From Methylobacterium sp. WL119 (GTDB lineage: Bacteria > Pseudomonadota > Alphaproteobacteria > Rhizobiales > Beijerinckiaceae), in assembly GCF_008039875.1 (NCBI RefSeq), contig NZ_VRUU01000018.1:1-63689 (forward strand): 63,689 bases of DNA. The letters run 5' to 3'. Shown one piece after another: positions 51,594-60,824 of the stretch. The notes beneath the pieces were generated by a model. The model was not told where the DNA came from. It ran no database searches and saw only the letters and a list, made by a program, of their open reading frames with translations. Position numbers and translations under genes: made by a program. Each line of letters begins with the position of its first letter. The first letter of the stretch is position 1.

Positions 51594-52889
51594 CTACCGA
51601 GCCCCGAGCAGGGGCAGCCACAGTGCCAGGGCCGCCAGGGTGACGAGCAACACCGGCGGGGTGATCACGAGGCCGACCCGCATGTACTGACCCCAGGTGA
51701 TGGGCTGGCCCTTGGTATCTAGGACGTGGAGCCAGAGCAGGGTCGCCAGACTCCCGATGGGCGTGAACTTCGGTCCGAGGTCGCAGCCGATGACGTTGGC
51801 GTAGACCATGAGCTCGCGCATCAGGGGCGACAGGTCCGGTGCCTGCTGGATCGAGAGCGCCCCCACCAGCACGCTCGGCATGTTGTTCATGACCGAGGAC
51901 AGGATGGCTGCGGCGACCCCCGTACCGATGGTGGCCACGAACGGTCCGTGGCCCGAAAGCCAGACGAGGCCTTGCGCCAGGTAGTCGGTCAGGCCGGCGT
52001 TCTTCAGCCCGTAGACGACGAGGTACATGCCGAGGCTGAACAGCACGATCTGCCAGGGGGCACCGGCGAGCACCTTGCGGATCGGGATGACGCGGCTCCT
52101 GTTCGCAAGCACCAGCAGCACCACGGCGCCGGCGCAGGTGACCGCCGATACCGGCACGGCGAACGGCGCGGTCACGAAGTAGGCCACCAGCAGCAGGGCC
52201 AGGAGTGGAAAGGCCGCCTTGAACACTAGCGGGTCCTTGATCGCGTGCGGCGGCGCTTCGAGCTCGGCCACGGGGTACGTGGCCGGAAGGTCGCGCTGGT
52301 AGAACAGCCACAGCACCACCAGGGTCGCCGCGAGCGAGACGAGGTTCACCGGCACCATCACGACCGCGTAGCGGCTGAACGAGATGTCGAAGAAGTTCGC
52401 CGAGACGATGTTGACGAGGTTCGAGATCACCAGCGGCAGGCTGGTCGAGTCCGCCACGAACCCACAGGCGACGATGAAGGCCAGGGCTGCCGCGGGCTTG
52501 AAGTCGAGTCTCAGCAGGATGGCCAACACGATGGGGGTGAGCAGCAGGGCCGCGCCGTCGTTGGCGAACACCGCGGCAATCGCCGCCCCCAGCAGGATCA
52601 CCAGCGGAAACAGCAGGCGCCCCCGTCCGCCGCCCCACCGGGCGATGTGCAGCGCCGCCCAGTGGAAGAAGCCCGCCTCGTCGAGGAGCAGCGAGATGAT
52701 GATCAACGCCACGAACGTGAAGGTGGCATCCCAGACGATGTGCCAGACCACCGGGATGTCGCCGGGGTGGATCACCCCGGTGGCCAGGGCGACGGCGGCC
52801 CCTGTCAGGGCGCTCCATCCGATCCCAAAGCCCTTCGGCTGCCAAATGACGAAGACGAGGGTGACGACGAAGATGGCGAGCGCGAGCAT
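51594..52889 (-). CDS. arsB: arsenite efflux permease ArsB
   Basis: A 431-residue inner-membrane protein with 12 helices. Family segments include [39 protein letters not shown] and [24 protein letters not shown], which identify the ArsB arsenite/proton antiporter. It follows arsC (34 nt) and precedes the broken MFS gene. It should give arsenite and antimonite efflux without an ArsA ATPase, which is absent. Confidence 0.93.
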   Translation of the reverse strand: MLALAIFVVTLVFVIWQPKGFGIGWSALTGAAVALATGVIHPGDIPVVWHIVWDATFTFVALIIISLLLDEAGFFHWAALHIARWGGGRGRLLFPLVILLGAAIAAVFANDGAALLLTPIVLAILLRLDFKPAAALAFIVACGFVADSTSLPLVISNLVNIVSANFFDISFSRYAVVMVPVNLVSLAATLVVLWLFYQRDLPATYPVAELEAPPHAIKDPLVFKAAFPLLALLLVAYFVTAPFAVPVSAVTCAGAVVLLVLANRSRVIPIRKVLAGAPWQIVLFSLGMYLVVYGLKNAGLTDYLAQGLVWLSGHGPFVATIGTGVAAAILSSVMNNMPSVLVGALSIQQAPDLSPLMRELMVYANVIGCDLGPKFTPIGSLATLLWLHVLDTKGQPITWGQYMRVGLVITPPVLLVTLAALALWLPLLGAR

Positions 52890-52923
52890 CGGACCGATTC
52901 TCGTTTTTGATTTTGTGAGGCGA

Positions 52924-53349
52924 TCAGGCGGTGGCGACGCGGCGCCCGTGCTCGTCGACGACGCGCCCGCCGTCCTCCTCGACGAATTCGCCCTGCTGGG
53001 CAGGCAGGAGGTCGAGGACCGCCTCGGAGGGCCGGCATAGGGCGACGCCCTGAGGGGTGACGACCAACGGGCGGTTCAGCAGGATCGGGTGCGCGGCGAT
53101 GGCATCGAGAAGCCGGTCGTCCGTCAGGCTCGGGTCCGCGAGCCCGAGCTCGGCGTAGGGCGTGCCTTTCTCGCGCAGGAGATCGCGCACCGTCATGCCG
53201 GCACGCTCGGCGAGTTGGCGCACCAGGGTCCGGTTAGGGGGCGTCTTCAGATACTCGATCACATGCGGCTCGATGCCGGCGTTGCGGATGAGGGCCAGGG
53301 TGTTGCGGGACGTGCCGCAATCCGGGTTGTGGTAGATCACGACGTCCAT
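52924..53349 (-). CDS. arsC: glutaredoxin-linked arsenate reductase ArsC
   Basis: A 141-residue enzyme that reduces As(V) to As(III). [10 protein letters not shown] carries the catalytic Cys12-type residue, and NRPLVVTP plus [11 protein letters not shown] carry the phosphate-binding Arg residues. Its ATG overlaps the arsR stop by one base. A tail rich in acidic residues ([13 protein letters not shown]) extends the protein a little past the E. coli length. Confidence 0.93.
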   Translation of the reverse strand: MDVVIYHNPDCGTSRNTLALIRNAGIEPHVIEYLKTPPNRTLVRQLAERAGMTVRDLLREKGTPYAELGLADPSLTDDRLLDAIAAHPILLNRPLVVTPQGVALCRPSEAVLDLLPAQQGEFVEEDGGRVVDEHGRRVATA

Positions 53350-53696
53350 CAGGCGGTCTCCTCGCAGCAGGCGGACAGGGCGGCGACGGCCGGGGCGCAG
53401 ACCTCCGGGCGGCCCTGGCAGCAATCGCGCATCAGGAACTGGATGAGCTCCGAGAGGTCCGGGTAGGCGGCGCTGTAGATGATCGACCGGCCCTCGCGCC
53501 GGGAGGTGACCAGGCCGGAATGGCTGAGTTCCTTCAGGTGGAACGACAGGTTGGTGCCGGACACGCCGACCGCCTCGGCCAGCATGCCGGCCGCCATCCC
53601 GTCAGGCCCCGCGGTGACGAGCCGGCGCACGATGTGCAGCCGATGCTCCTGGCCAAGGGCCGCGAAGGCAGCGACGGCTTGCCGTTCGTCCATCAT
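53349..53696 (-). CDS. arsR: ArsR repressor with C-terminal cysteine site
   Basis: A 115-residue winged-helix repressor (ALGQEHRLHIVRRLV, then SGTNLSFHLKELSHSGLV). It lacks the CxC sensor motif of E. coli ArsR in the recognition helix region. Instead Cys92, Cys93 and Cys100 (RDCCQGRPEVC) lie near the end, spaced like the C95/C96/C102 site of the Acidithiobacillus-type ArsR, with a further CC at 110-111. It heads arsR-arsC-arsB on the minus strand. Confidence 0.9.
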   Translation of the reverse strand: MMDERQAVAAFAALGQEHRLHIVRRLVTAGPDGMAAGMLAEAVGVSGTNLSFHLKELSHSGLVTSRREGRSIIYSAAYPDLSELIQFLMRDCCQGRPEVCAPAVAALSACCEETA

Positions 53697-53700
53697 GATG

Positions 53701-53722
53701 TCAATATCTCAACCATCATTGA
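53701..53722. promoter_or_regulatory. candidate ArsR operator between arsR and arsH
   Basis: TCAAT and ATTGA end a 22-bp imperfect dyad in the 47-nt gap between the divergent genes. The gap is AT-rich, unlike the flanks. It is the natural site for ArsR to control both directions. Confidence 0.5.
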
Positions 53723-53743
53723 AACGTAGAGGATAGACGTTCC

Positions 53744-54496
53744 TTGGACAAGCCTCGACAGCCCTTCGCCGACGGCCTGCCGAACCTGAGCGAGGGGCAC
53801 TTCGAAGTCCCGACGGCCGCCGGCCTGCAGGTGGCGACGCCGTTCGCCCACGCCCCGCGCTTCCTGATCCTCTACGGGTCGCTCCGGGAGCGCTCGTTCA
53901 GCCGCTTCCTCGCCTACGAGGCCGCGCGCCTGCTCGAGGCGATGGGCGGCGAGGTCCGCATCTACGACGCGCACGGCCTGCCGCTGCCCGACGACGCCAC
54001 GGCCGATCACCCCAAGGTCCAGGAACTCCGCAACCTCTCGCTCTGGTCGGAAGGGCACGTCTGGGTCAGCCCGGAGCGACACGGGGCCATGACCGGGGTG
54101 ATGAAGAGCCAGATCGATTGGCTGCCCCTGTCCGAGGGGTCCGTGCGACCGACGCAAGGCAGGACGCTGGCCGTGATGCAGGTCTCGGGCGGCTCGCAGT
54201 CCTTCAACGCCGTCAACGGCCTACGCGTGCTCGGGCGCTGGATGCGGATGGTCACCATCCCGAACCAGTCGTCGGTGCCGATGGCCTACAAGGAGTTCGA
54301 CGAGGCCGGCCGGATGAAACCCGGGCCGCTCTACGACCGGGTCGTCGATGTATGCGAGGAACTGATGAAGTTCACGCTCCTGACCCGCGAGCGATCCGAC
54401 TACCTCGTGGACCGCTACTCGGAACGCAAGGAGCGGGAACCGGATCGGCTCAAGGCCGTCGCCGCCGACATCGGGTTCCAGGCCCGGCCGGCATGA
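53744..54496 (+). CDS. arsH: ArsH flavin reductase/organoarsenical oxidase
   Basis: A 250-residue NADPH-dependent FMN protein. [11 protein letters not shown] binds FMN phosphate, [20 protein letters not shown] and [16 protein letters not shown] are ArsH signatures. ArsH oxidises trivalent methylarsenicals and similar compounds. The frame begins with TTG at 53744; no ATG is available before the FMN motif. It is divergent from arsR. Confidence 0.92.
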   Translation: MDKPRQPFADGLPNLSEGHFEVPTAAGLQVATPFAHAPRFLILYGSLRERSFSRFLAYEAARLLEAMGGEVRIYDAHGLPLPDDATADHPKVQELRNLSLWSEGHVWVSPERHGAMTGVMKSQIDWLPLSEGSVRPTQGRTLAVMQVSGGSQSFNAVNGLRVLGRWMRMVTIPNQSSVPMAYKEFDEAGRMKPGPLYDRVVDVCEELMKFTLLTRERSDYLVDRYSERKEREPDRLKAVAADIGFQARPA

Positions 54497-54680
54497 GGAT
54501 CAACGGCCTGGTGGAGATCGGGCGGAGGCGCAGCGGCATGGACACGGGTCTCCCGCGCTGGCAGCCCGACCAACGCTGATGCCTGCCGGTCCGTAGGCGG
54601 ACCGCGCACCCATGGCCGGCTATCGCATCCGTTGGCCTATCCGGCGCTCCGATGCCCGGAACGGCCCGGGACGGTCCAGG

Positions 54681-55082
54681 TCAGGCAGCCCGCCCCGCCG
54701 CGCCGACGCCGACATGGCTGACGCTCCAGTGCTCAAGGTGCTTGTAGACGATGACCTTGTTCGCGAGCTGGGCACCGTGCCGGCCGCAGAAGCCTTCGAG
54801 CTGCTCGCGGGTGCCGATCAGCTCGACGCACATGGTCAGCTCGGGGTTGAGCGACTCGGCCCCGTCGTCCTGGATCGGCCCGTGGTTGCTGTAGCCGTGT
54901 TGGGACTGGTGGGCGACGGCGTTCATGAGGCCCTCCGCCTTGGCCTGGGCGACGAGCTCCCGATAGAGCGGCCTGCCGCCGGAAAACCATCCGGTCCGAC
55001 CGGTGCCCGCCCGGTCCCGGGGCCTCATGTAGATCCGGATCATGCCGGTCTCGGTCGCGACGACGCGATGCGAAGCGTTCAT
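54681..55082 (-). CDS. DUF190 (PII-like) protein of the fluoride operon
   Basis: A 133-residue soluble protein. YRELVAQAKAEGLMNAVAHQ and the GPIQDDG segment followed by PELTMCVELIGTREQLEGF match the DUF190 pattern, small PII-like proteins often found with fluoride exporters. It starts 10 nt after the CLC-F stop (ATG at 55082 after AAGGAG), so it is the second gene of the riboswitch-controlled unit. Likely a regulator or sensor of the exporter; not proven. Confidence 0.8.
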   Translation of the reverse strand: MNASHRVVATETGMIRIYMRPRDRAGTGRTGWFSGGRPLYRELVAQAKAEGLMNAVAHQSQHGYSNHGPIQDDGAESLNPELTMCVELIGTREQLEGFCGRHGAQLANKVIVYKHLEHWSVSHVGVGAAGRAA

Positions 55083-55092
55083 GTCGGCTCCT

Positions 55093-56487
55093 TCAATGGA
55101 CGGTGGACGAGGGGGCGGGCCGGGGCTCGACGGCCGGCGCGCGCCCCGACCGCGCCTCGCGTAAGGTCGCGCCGCCGGCGAGGCCTGTCGCCGCCTTCGG
55201 GACGGCGATGCGCTGCGACAGGTAGATGCCGTTGTGGCCCGAGCAGAGGTAGGCGAGGAAGCAGGCCACCGCGAGGTAGACCCCGTGCGTCGCGCCGAAA
55301 AGCTCGATGCCCATCAGAGTGCAGGCGAGCGGCGTGTTGGCGGCGCCCGCGAAGACCGCGACGAACCCCAGCGCCGCGAACAGGTCCACCGGCGCGCCGA
55401 GCAATCCGGCCAGGGCGTTCCCGAGCGCGGCCCCGATGAAGAACAGGGGGGTGACCTCGCCGCCCTTGAACCCGGCGCTGAGGGTCACGACCGTGAACAG
55501 GATCTTCAGGGCCCAGCTCCAGGGGTGCACGTCCGGACCGAAGAAGGTGTTGATGGTCATCCCGCCGGGGTCGGCCGCCGAGACGCCGAGCCCGACGTAG
55601 TCGCGCGTCCCGAAGGCGTAGACGAGGCCGATCACGGCCAGTCCGCCGATCACCGGGCGAAGCGGTCCGTACGGGACCAAGCGCTTGAGCCACCCGCCGA
55701 GGAGGTGGTTGGCCTCCGCGAACAGCAACCCGACGAGGCCGAACGCGAAGCCGGCGACGGCGACCTTGACGAGAAGCAGCGGATCGACGGTCAGGGCCTT
55801 CGCGCCGCCGGCGAGGAAGTCCACGTGGTAGAAGCCGTGGTGGATGCCCCAGGCCTGGCAGGTCCAGTCCCCGACGACCGCGGCGAGGAGGCAGGGCACC
55901 AGCGCGGCGTACTCGACTCGACCGACTGCGAGCACCTCCAACGCGAACACGGCGCCGGCGATGGGCGTGCCGAAGACGGCTCCGAAGCCGGCGGCGATGC
56001 CCGCCATCAGGAACACCCGCACCCCGGGAGCGTCGACCCCGAACATCCTACCGAACGCGCTGGCGAGGCTGCCGCCCATCTGGACGGCGGTACCCTCGCG
56101 GCCGGCCGATCCGCCGAACAAGTGCGTGACGATGGTGCCGAGGAAGATCAGGGGCGCCATCCGGAGCGGCACGCCCCCGTCGGGATCGTGGATCTCCTCG
56201 ACGATGAGGTTGTTGCCGGCCTCCACGCTCTTCCCGAACACAAGGTAGAGCAGGCCTACGGCGAAACCGCCGACGGGAAGCAGGAACAGCAGCCAGGGAT
56301 GGTCGAAGCGCGCCCGGGTGGCCTCGTCGAGGCTCCACAGAAAGGCGGCGCAGAGGGTCCCCACGGCGACGGCCATCGGCACCAGGATGGCCGACCAGCG
56401 CGCCACCGAGATGGCGTGCGACCGGCGTGTCCGCAGGAAGCCGGCGAGATCGAGGTCGTGAAACAGGTTTTGGAACGACGCGCGCAT
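55093..56487 (-). CDS. CLC-F type fluoride/proton antiporter
   Basis: A 464-residue CLC with about 10-18 helices. The filter region has [13 protein letters not shown] in place of the GSGIP chloride motif, then [18 protein letters not shown] with the gating Glu; this layout is that of fluoride-exporting CLC-F proteins. It lacks CBS domains, unlike the CLC at 0.2-2 kb. The start at 56487 follows GGAGG. A fluoride riboswitch precedes it, which supports the substrate assignment independently. Confidence 0.9.
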   Translation of the reverse strand: MRASFQNLFHDLDLAGFLRTRRSHAISVARWSAILVPMAVAVGTLCAAFLWSLDEATRARFDHPWLLFLLPVGGFAVGLLYLVFGKSVEAGNNLIVEEIHDPDGGVPLRMAPLIFLGTIVTHLFGGSAGREGTAVQMGGSLASAFGRMFGVDAPGVRVFLMAGIAAGFGAVFGTPIAGAVFALEVLAVGRVEYAALVPCLLAAVVGDWTCQAWGIHHGFYHVDFLAGGAKALTVDPLLLVKVAVAGFAFGLVGLLFAEANHLLGGWLKRLVPYGPLRPVIGGLAVIGLVYAFGTRDYVGLGVSAADPGGMTINTFFGPDVHPWSWALKILFTVVTLSAGFKGGEVTPLFFIGAALGNALAGLLGAPVDLFAALGFVAVFAGAANTPLACTLMGIELFGATHGVYLAVACFLAYLCSGHNGIYLSQRIAVPKAATGLAGGATLREARSGRAPAVEPRPAPSSTVH

Positions 56488-56516
56488 GAGTCCTCCAATT
56501 CGCAAAAGCGCGAAAA

Positions 56517-56582
56517 GTAGGAGTCATCAGCCGCATCAGGGATCGGCGGTTCGGCTCAAGGCCCGGCAGACACCATTACCGT
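56517..56582 (-). promoter_or_regulatory. fluoride riboswitch (crcB motif)
   Basis: On the minus strand: GGTAATGGTGTCTGCC, a GCCGAACCGCC segment and CTGATGACTCCTAC in order, which are the three conserved blocks of the crcB RNA. The 3' block ends about 30 nt before the start of the CLC-F gene, with a small stem, a T-rich stretch and GGAGG between. It should turn on translation or transcription of the CLC-F/DUF190 genes when fluoride is bound. Confidence 0.9.
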
Positions 56583-56712
56583 GGGAGGCTTATTCGCGAT
56601 TGCCTCCCGGTGGTCAATCCCGGGGGATCGATGAAGGTCGGATGCGACGAAATCCGTGAACGGGTCGGCCGGCGGTGATAGGAGCGGGCGGGCCGACCCC
56701 GGGGACCCATTC

Positions 56713-57030
56713 ATGACCATCTCGTGGCTCGGTGCCCTGATCACCTTCCAGGTGACCTTCACCGAACTCTTTATCGCCGCCTCGGTGATGCTGACCGGCG
56801 CCTACCGGTTCGGATGCACGCTGATGGGTATCGAGCTGTTCGGCGCGACCCATGGGGTCTACCTCGCGGTGGCCTGCTTCCTAGCCTACCTCTGCTCGGG
56901 CCATAACGGGATCTACCTACCCCAGCGCATCGCCGTGCCGAAGGCGGCGCAGGGCCTCGCCGGCGGCGCGACCCTGCGCGATGCTCGGACGGCCCGCGCG
57001 CCGGCCGTTCAGCCCCAGCCTACCTCTTAG
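56713..57030 (+). pseudogene. chimeric fragment ending in a second CLC-F C-terminus
   Basis: From about 56812 the frame reads [20 protein letters not shown] and [16 protein letters not shown], nearly the same as the end of the intact CLC-F at 55.1 kb but on the opposite strand. The first 33 residues from the ATG at 56713 ([16 protein letters not shown]) belong to something else, unrecognised. Everything upstream of the CLC-F match is missing. It is a decayed second copy joined to foreign sequence. Confidence 0.75.
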
Positions 57031-57055
57031 CATTCCGGTCACTGAAGGAGCCGTC

Positions 57056-57232
57056 ATGACCTCGTCGCATCGCGTCGTCGCCACCGAGGGCGACGTCGCC
57101 GCCTTCTTGTGGTTCGATGGCGGCATGTCCTGCGTCGTCACCGGACGCACCGACGAGGCCCGGCTGCCAACCATCGCGCAGGCGGTCGATGAGCAGGTCC
57201 GTGGCCTCGCGCCGGATCGGCGGCAGCCGTGA
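57056..57232 (+). CDS. 58-residue protein with a DUF190-like start, probably a remnant
   Basis: The product starts MTSSHRVVATEG; SHRVVATE is identical to the start of the DUF190 protein at 55.08 kb, and it follows the CLC-F remnant as DUF190 follows the intact CLC-F. The remaining 45 residues (FLWFDGGMSCVVTGRTDEARL) do not match DUF190. A ribosome site (GAAGGAG) is still intact. It is most likely a truncated or fused copy that may still be translated. It ends over the start of the LysR gene by 4 nt. Confidence 0.55.
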   Translation: MTSSHRVVATEGDVAAFLWFDGGMSCVVTGRTDEARLPTIAQAVDEQVRGLAPDRRQP

Positions 57233-58119
57233 CCCTCGACCAACTTCGCATCTTCGTGGCGGTGGCCGAGCGGCAGCACGTGACCCGAGCCGCCGAGGCG
57301 CTGAACCTCGTCCAATCGGCGGTCAGCACGGCGATCGCCAATATCGAGGGGCGGCACGCGACGAAGCTGTTTCACCGGGTCGGCCGTGGGATCGAGCTGA
57401 CCGAGGCGGGGCGCGTGTTCCTCATCGAGGCTCGCGCGGTGCTCGCCCGGGCGGAAGCCGCCGAACTGGTGCTCGCCGACCTCAGCGGCCTGCGACGGGG
57501 GACGCTGACGCTCTACGCCAGCCAGACCATCGCCAGCGACTGGCTGCCGCGCCACCTCGTCGCCTTCCGCCGGGCCTATCCCGAGATCGCCGTTCGCTTG
57601 GCCGTGGGCAATACCGCCGATGCCGCCGACGCGGTGCGCGCGGGGACGGCCGAACTCGGCTTCGTCGAGGGGGCGTTGGACGACCCGACGCTTACGAGCA
57701 CCACCATCGCGCGGGACCAACTCGTCCTCGTGGTCGCCCCAACACATCCCTTCACAGGGGTGACCGCGCTCGCACCCGAGGACCTCGCCGGGGCCGATTG
57801 GGTGCTGCGCGAGGCGGGATCGGGAACCCGCTCGGCCTTCGAGGCAGCGCTCACGGAGGCCGGTCTGGCCGTGGCCCGGCTCCGGGTCACGCTCGAACTG
57901 CCTTCCAACGAGGCGGTCCGCGCCGCCGTCGAGGCCGGAGGCGGGGCCGCCGTTCTGTCCGAGACCGTAGTGGCAGCTGCGCTTCGGGCCGGAACGCTGG
58001 TGCGGGCGGCGTTTGCCCTGCCGAGCCGTCCGTTCCGGGTGCTGCGCCACAAGGAGCGCTACCGCAGCCGGGCCGCCGACGCGCTGCTCGACCTGATCGA
58101 GGAGGCGGCTGCCGGATGA
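57229..58119 (+). CDS. LysR family transcriptional regulator
   Basis: A 296-residue regulator. The HTH is residues 1-60 (LDQLRIFVAVAERQHVTRAAEAL, VQSAVSTAIANIE), and the effector domain has TLTLYASQTIASDWLPRHL and GTRSAFEAAL. It is close to CysL/CbbR-like regulators, with LREAGSGTR in the ligand region. It starts at GTG 57229 and overlaps the DUF202 gene by 4 nt. Possible targets are the sulfite-oxidase genes nearby, or the DUF202 gene. Confidence 0.9.
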   Translation: MTLDQLRIFVAVAERQHVTRAAEALNLVQSAVSTAIANIEGRHATKLFHRVGRGIELTEAGRVFLIEARAVLARAEAAELVLADLSGLRRGTLTLYASQTIASDWLPRHLVAFRRAYPEIAVRLAVGNTADAADAVRAGTAELGFVEGALDDPTLTSTTIARDQLVLVVAPTHPFTGVTALAPEDLAGADWVLREAGSGTRSAFEAALTEAGLAVARLRVTLELPSNEAVRAAVEAGGGAAVLSETVVAAALRAGTLVRAAFALPSRPFRVLRHKERYRSRAADALLDLIEEAAAG

Positions 58120-58487
58120 GGGAACCTGCGAAGCCCGTTCCCCCCGACGACCCGCGGGTCAGGCTCGCCGAGGACCGCACGGTGCTGGCAGCCGAGCGCA
58201 CCTTCGTGGCGTGGCTTCGCACCGGGCTCGCCTTCCTCGGCGTCGGCCTGGCCGCGCAGCGCTTCCTGCGAGAGGTGCTGGCGGTCTGGCCACTGAAGGT
58301 GCTGTCGCTCACGCTGATCGCCTGTGCGCTCGCCTCGTTCGCCGGCGCCGCATGGCGGGACCGAGCGATCCGGGCGCGACTCGCCCATGCCGAGATCCCG
58401 ATGATGCCGCGCATCCTCACCATCGGGGTTGCGGCCCTGCTCATCGCGATCTCGGGCCTCGCGGCTACCGCCCTGCTCTGGGCGTGA
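58116..58487 (+). CDS. DUF202 (YidH-like) membrane protein
   Basis: A 123-residue inner-membrane protein with three helices. RTVLAAERTFVAWLRTGLAFLGVG is the YidH/DUF202 signature. It starts at ATG 58116, overlapping the LysR stop (ATGA), so the pair is co-translated. No function known. Confidence 0.88.
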   Translation: MREPAKPVPPDDPRVRLAEDRTVLAAERTFVAWLRTGLAFLGVGLAAQRFLREVLAVWPLKVLSLTLIACALASFAGAAWRDRAIRARLAHAEIPMMPRILTIGVAALLIAISGLAATALLWA

Positions 58488-58489
58488 GG

Positions 58490-59575
58490 TCAGGCCACCG
58501 TGACCCGTACCCGGTGCCAGGCGGCGCTGAGGTAGCCCTTGTAGTTCCAGGTGTCGTCGGGCGCGGCCGGCTGGGTCTGGCCGGCGGAATCCCAGGCCCG
58601 CACCGCGAGTTCGTGCTCGCCGGTCGTCAGCTCGCGCTCGATCTCCCAGAACGTCCAGGCGTAGGGCGCGTCGGCGTCGCGGTCGATCCGGGCCTGCGCC
58701 CAGCTGCGACCGCCATCCGTCGAGACATCGACGCGGGCGACCGCGCGGTCGCTGGCGATGGCGTAGCCGCGGATCGCTTGCCGGCCGGCCTTCAACGCTG
58801 CGCCGCGGGCGGGCTCGCAGATCGCGCTGTTGAGCGGCATCGCCTCGATGGTGATGCCGTGGTCGGGGTCCGCGGTCTCGGCGGTCACGTCGGGCGGAAA
58901 CAGCTTGTAGTCGTCGGCCTGCATCGGGTTGTCGGAGGGGTGATCCTGCACCGTGATGCGGGCGAGCCATTTCGGGCTGCGGATGCCGGCAAATCCCGGC
59001 ACCACCACGCGCAACGGATAGCCGTGCTCGGGGGCGAGAGGCTCGCCGTTCATCGCGAAGGCGAGCAGCGTCTCGGGCGCCAGCGCCTTGGCGAGCGGGA
59101 TCGAGGCGCCGAAGCGTATGTCCGACCCCGCGATACGGTCGTGGCTCTCGAAGGCGACGTGGCGCGGACTGCCCGCATCGATCCCGGCGGCGTGCAGGAC
59201 GTCGGCGAGCCGCACCCCAGTCCATTCCGCGTTGCCGATGGCGCCGGCCGCCCACGGGTCGCCGGCGACCGGGGCCACCGCCAGCATGTCGGCCCGGCGG
59301 TTGCCGGCGCATTGCATCACCGCCGTGACGGTGACGTGCGCGAAGCGTGCCTTCAGATCGGCGACGGACAATTCGAGGGGCGTCGCGATCATCCCGTCGA
59401 CAGTCAGGCGGTAGCCGTCGGCGTCGAGGTCCGGGATGCCGCCGTGGCTGCGGACGTAGAAGTCGGCCTGGTCGGTGAGGAAGGCCGCCCGCAGGCGATC
59501 GAGCGGCGGCTCGGCATTGTAGGGCGCCTCGCCGTGCACGATGAGGCGGTCCTTGCGCTGGAACAGGCCGAGCAT
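58490..59575 (-). CDS. sulfite oxidase family molybdenum enzyme, cytosolic form
   Basis: A 361-residue enzyme. AVMQCAGNRRADM holds the Mo-ligand Cys, and GNAEWTGVRLADVL, HGYPLRVVVPGFAGIRSPKWL and a C-terminal Mo-co dimerisation domain (WNYKGYLSAAWHRVRV) follow the eukaryote-like sulfite oxidase order. No signal peptide is visible (MLGLFQRKDRLIV), so it should act in the cytosol, unlike the Sor enzyme at 61 kb. It ends 2 nt from the convergent DUF202 gene. The acceptor is unknown. Confidence 0.9.
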   Translation of the reverse strand: MLGLFQRKDRLIVHGEAPYNAEPPLDRLRAAFLTDQADFYVRSHGGIPDLDADGYRLTVDGMIATPLELSVADLKARFAHVTVTAVMQCAGNRRADMLAVAPVAGDPWAAGAIGNAEWTGVRLADVLHAAGIDAGSPRHVAFESHDRIAGSDIRFGASIPLAKALAPETLLAFAMNGEPLAPEHGYPLRVVVPGFAGIRSPKWLARITVQDHPSDNPMQADDYKLFPPDVTAETADPDHGITIEAMPLNSAICEPARGAALKAGRQAIRGYAIASDRAVARVDVSTDGGRSWAQARIDRDADAPYAWTFWEIERELTTGEHELAVRAWDSAGQTQPAAPDDTWNYKGYLSAAWHRVRVTVA

Positions 59576-59653
59576 GGGGTTTTTGTCCTGCGTTCGTGAC
59601 GTATCGACGACGAGAACGCGCCGGGGGCGATAAGGCCCCCGGCGCGCGTCGCC

Positions 59654-60637
59654 TCAGGGCTTCATCGTCGAGACCACCGCGTTCTTCGCCCGGTCCACTA
59701 CGGCGACGCTGAGGTCGCGGTTGAGGACGTAGGCATGGGCGTTGTCGGCCGAGAACGCGATCGCCTGGCGCGGCTCGTTCAGGCCGGTCACCGTGGCGAC
59801 GACCTTGAGGGTGCCGGTGTCGATCACCGAGAGCGAGTTGTCCTTCAGGTTGCCCGAATAGACGAAGCGCCCGTCCGGGGTCAGTGCGGCGCCGTAGGGG
59901 TCCTTGCCCACTTCCACTTCGGAGGTGACCTTATGGGCGGCGACATCGACCACGCCGATGGTATTACGGCCGCTGTTGGCGGCAAAAAGCGTCTTGCCGT
60001 CCTTGGTGATCGAGATGGCGCGCAGCTTGTCGAACCCGGCGATCTCACCGGTGATCTTGTTGGTGGCGGTATCGACCAACGTGATCTTGTCGCCAAGGAA
60101 GTTCGTGACGAACACGGTCTTGCCGTCAGGCGACAGCTTCACGCCCTGGCGCGGCTGCGCGAAGCCGGGGATCACGGCCTCGGCGAGCATGGTCTTGGTG
60201 TCGAACACGGTCAGCGTGCTCGCGGCCTCGTTGTTGACGTAGAGCTTGGTCCCGTCGGCCGAGAGCACCGTACCGAACGCGCCGGGGCCCGCGGCGAGAA
60301 CGCCGGCCTCCTTGCCGGTGGCGGTCTCGTAGACCGTGATCCGGCCGGTGCCGCTGTCGGAGACGTAGAAGCGGGCGCCGTCCGGTGCGAACACGATGTT
60401 GCGCGGCGTGACGAAGCCGTCGAGGCGGCGCAGCACCGTGCCCTTGGCGACGTCGTAGACGACGACGGCGCTCTCCTCGCTGTTCGACACAGCGGCGACG
60501 GTCCCGGCGGCGTTCAGCGCCAGCGCGTTATTCTTGATCGCGCCGTCGAAGCCGGCGGCGAACCCGGGCTGGGCCTGGGCTAGGAGCAAGGCGGCTCCGG
60601 TGAGGAGGGTGCGGAGGCTGGTGCGGATATGGGTCAT
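59654..60637 (-). CDS. exported YVTN-type beta-propeller protein
   Basis: A 327-residue periplasmic protein. Signal peptide about residues 1-28 (LLTGAALLLAQAQPGFA). Repeats with FSADNAHAYVLN, LSPDGKTVFVTNF and FAPDGARFYVSDS mark a seven-bladed propeller. It lies between two sulfite-oxidase genes and behind the cytochrome, so it may hold or partner the redox complex. Binding partners are unknown. The start at 60637 was preferred to 60742 because of the signal peptide. Confidence 0.85.
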   Translation of the reverse strand: MTHIRTSLRTLLTGAALLLAQAQPGFAAGFDGAIKNNALALNAAGTVAAVSNSEESAVVVYDVAKGTVLRRLDGFVTPRNIVFAPDGARFYVSDSGTGRITVYETATGKEAGVLAAGPGAFGTVLSADGTKLYVNNEAASTLTVFDTKTMLAEAVIPGFAQPRQGVKLSPDGKTVFVTNFLGDKITLVDTATNKITGEIAGFDKLRAISITKDGKTLFAANSGRNTIGVVDVAAHKVTSEVEVGKDPYGAALTPDGRFVYSGNLKDNSLSVIDTGTLKVVATVTGLNEPRQAIAFSADNAHAYVLNRDLSVAVVDRAKNAVVSTMKP

Positions 60638-60777
60638 GAAGCGGGTCTCTCGGGCATGCGCGCTCGTTCGGCGGCCGGGGCCTGCCGTGAGGGCTGGTTC
60701 GAAATCGGAAATCCGTGGTGTAAGGCCGGGCCGGCCGTGCATCGCCCTGAGGAGACGCCGGAAGGCGCAGATTATTC

Positions 60778-60812
60778 CCCGAGGCCGGCGAAAAAAACGC
60801 GGCGGCCTCGGG
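60778..60812. terminator. hairpin between cytochrome and propeller genes
   Basis: CCCGAGGCCG (60778-60787) pairs with CGGCCTCGGG (60803-60812). The loop holds seven A on this strand (seven T on the minus strand). The T run is inside the loop, so termination is doubtful; it may attenuate or protect RNA ends. Confidence 0.3.
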
Positions 60813-60824
60813 ACTCGGGGGGGG

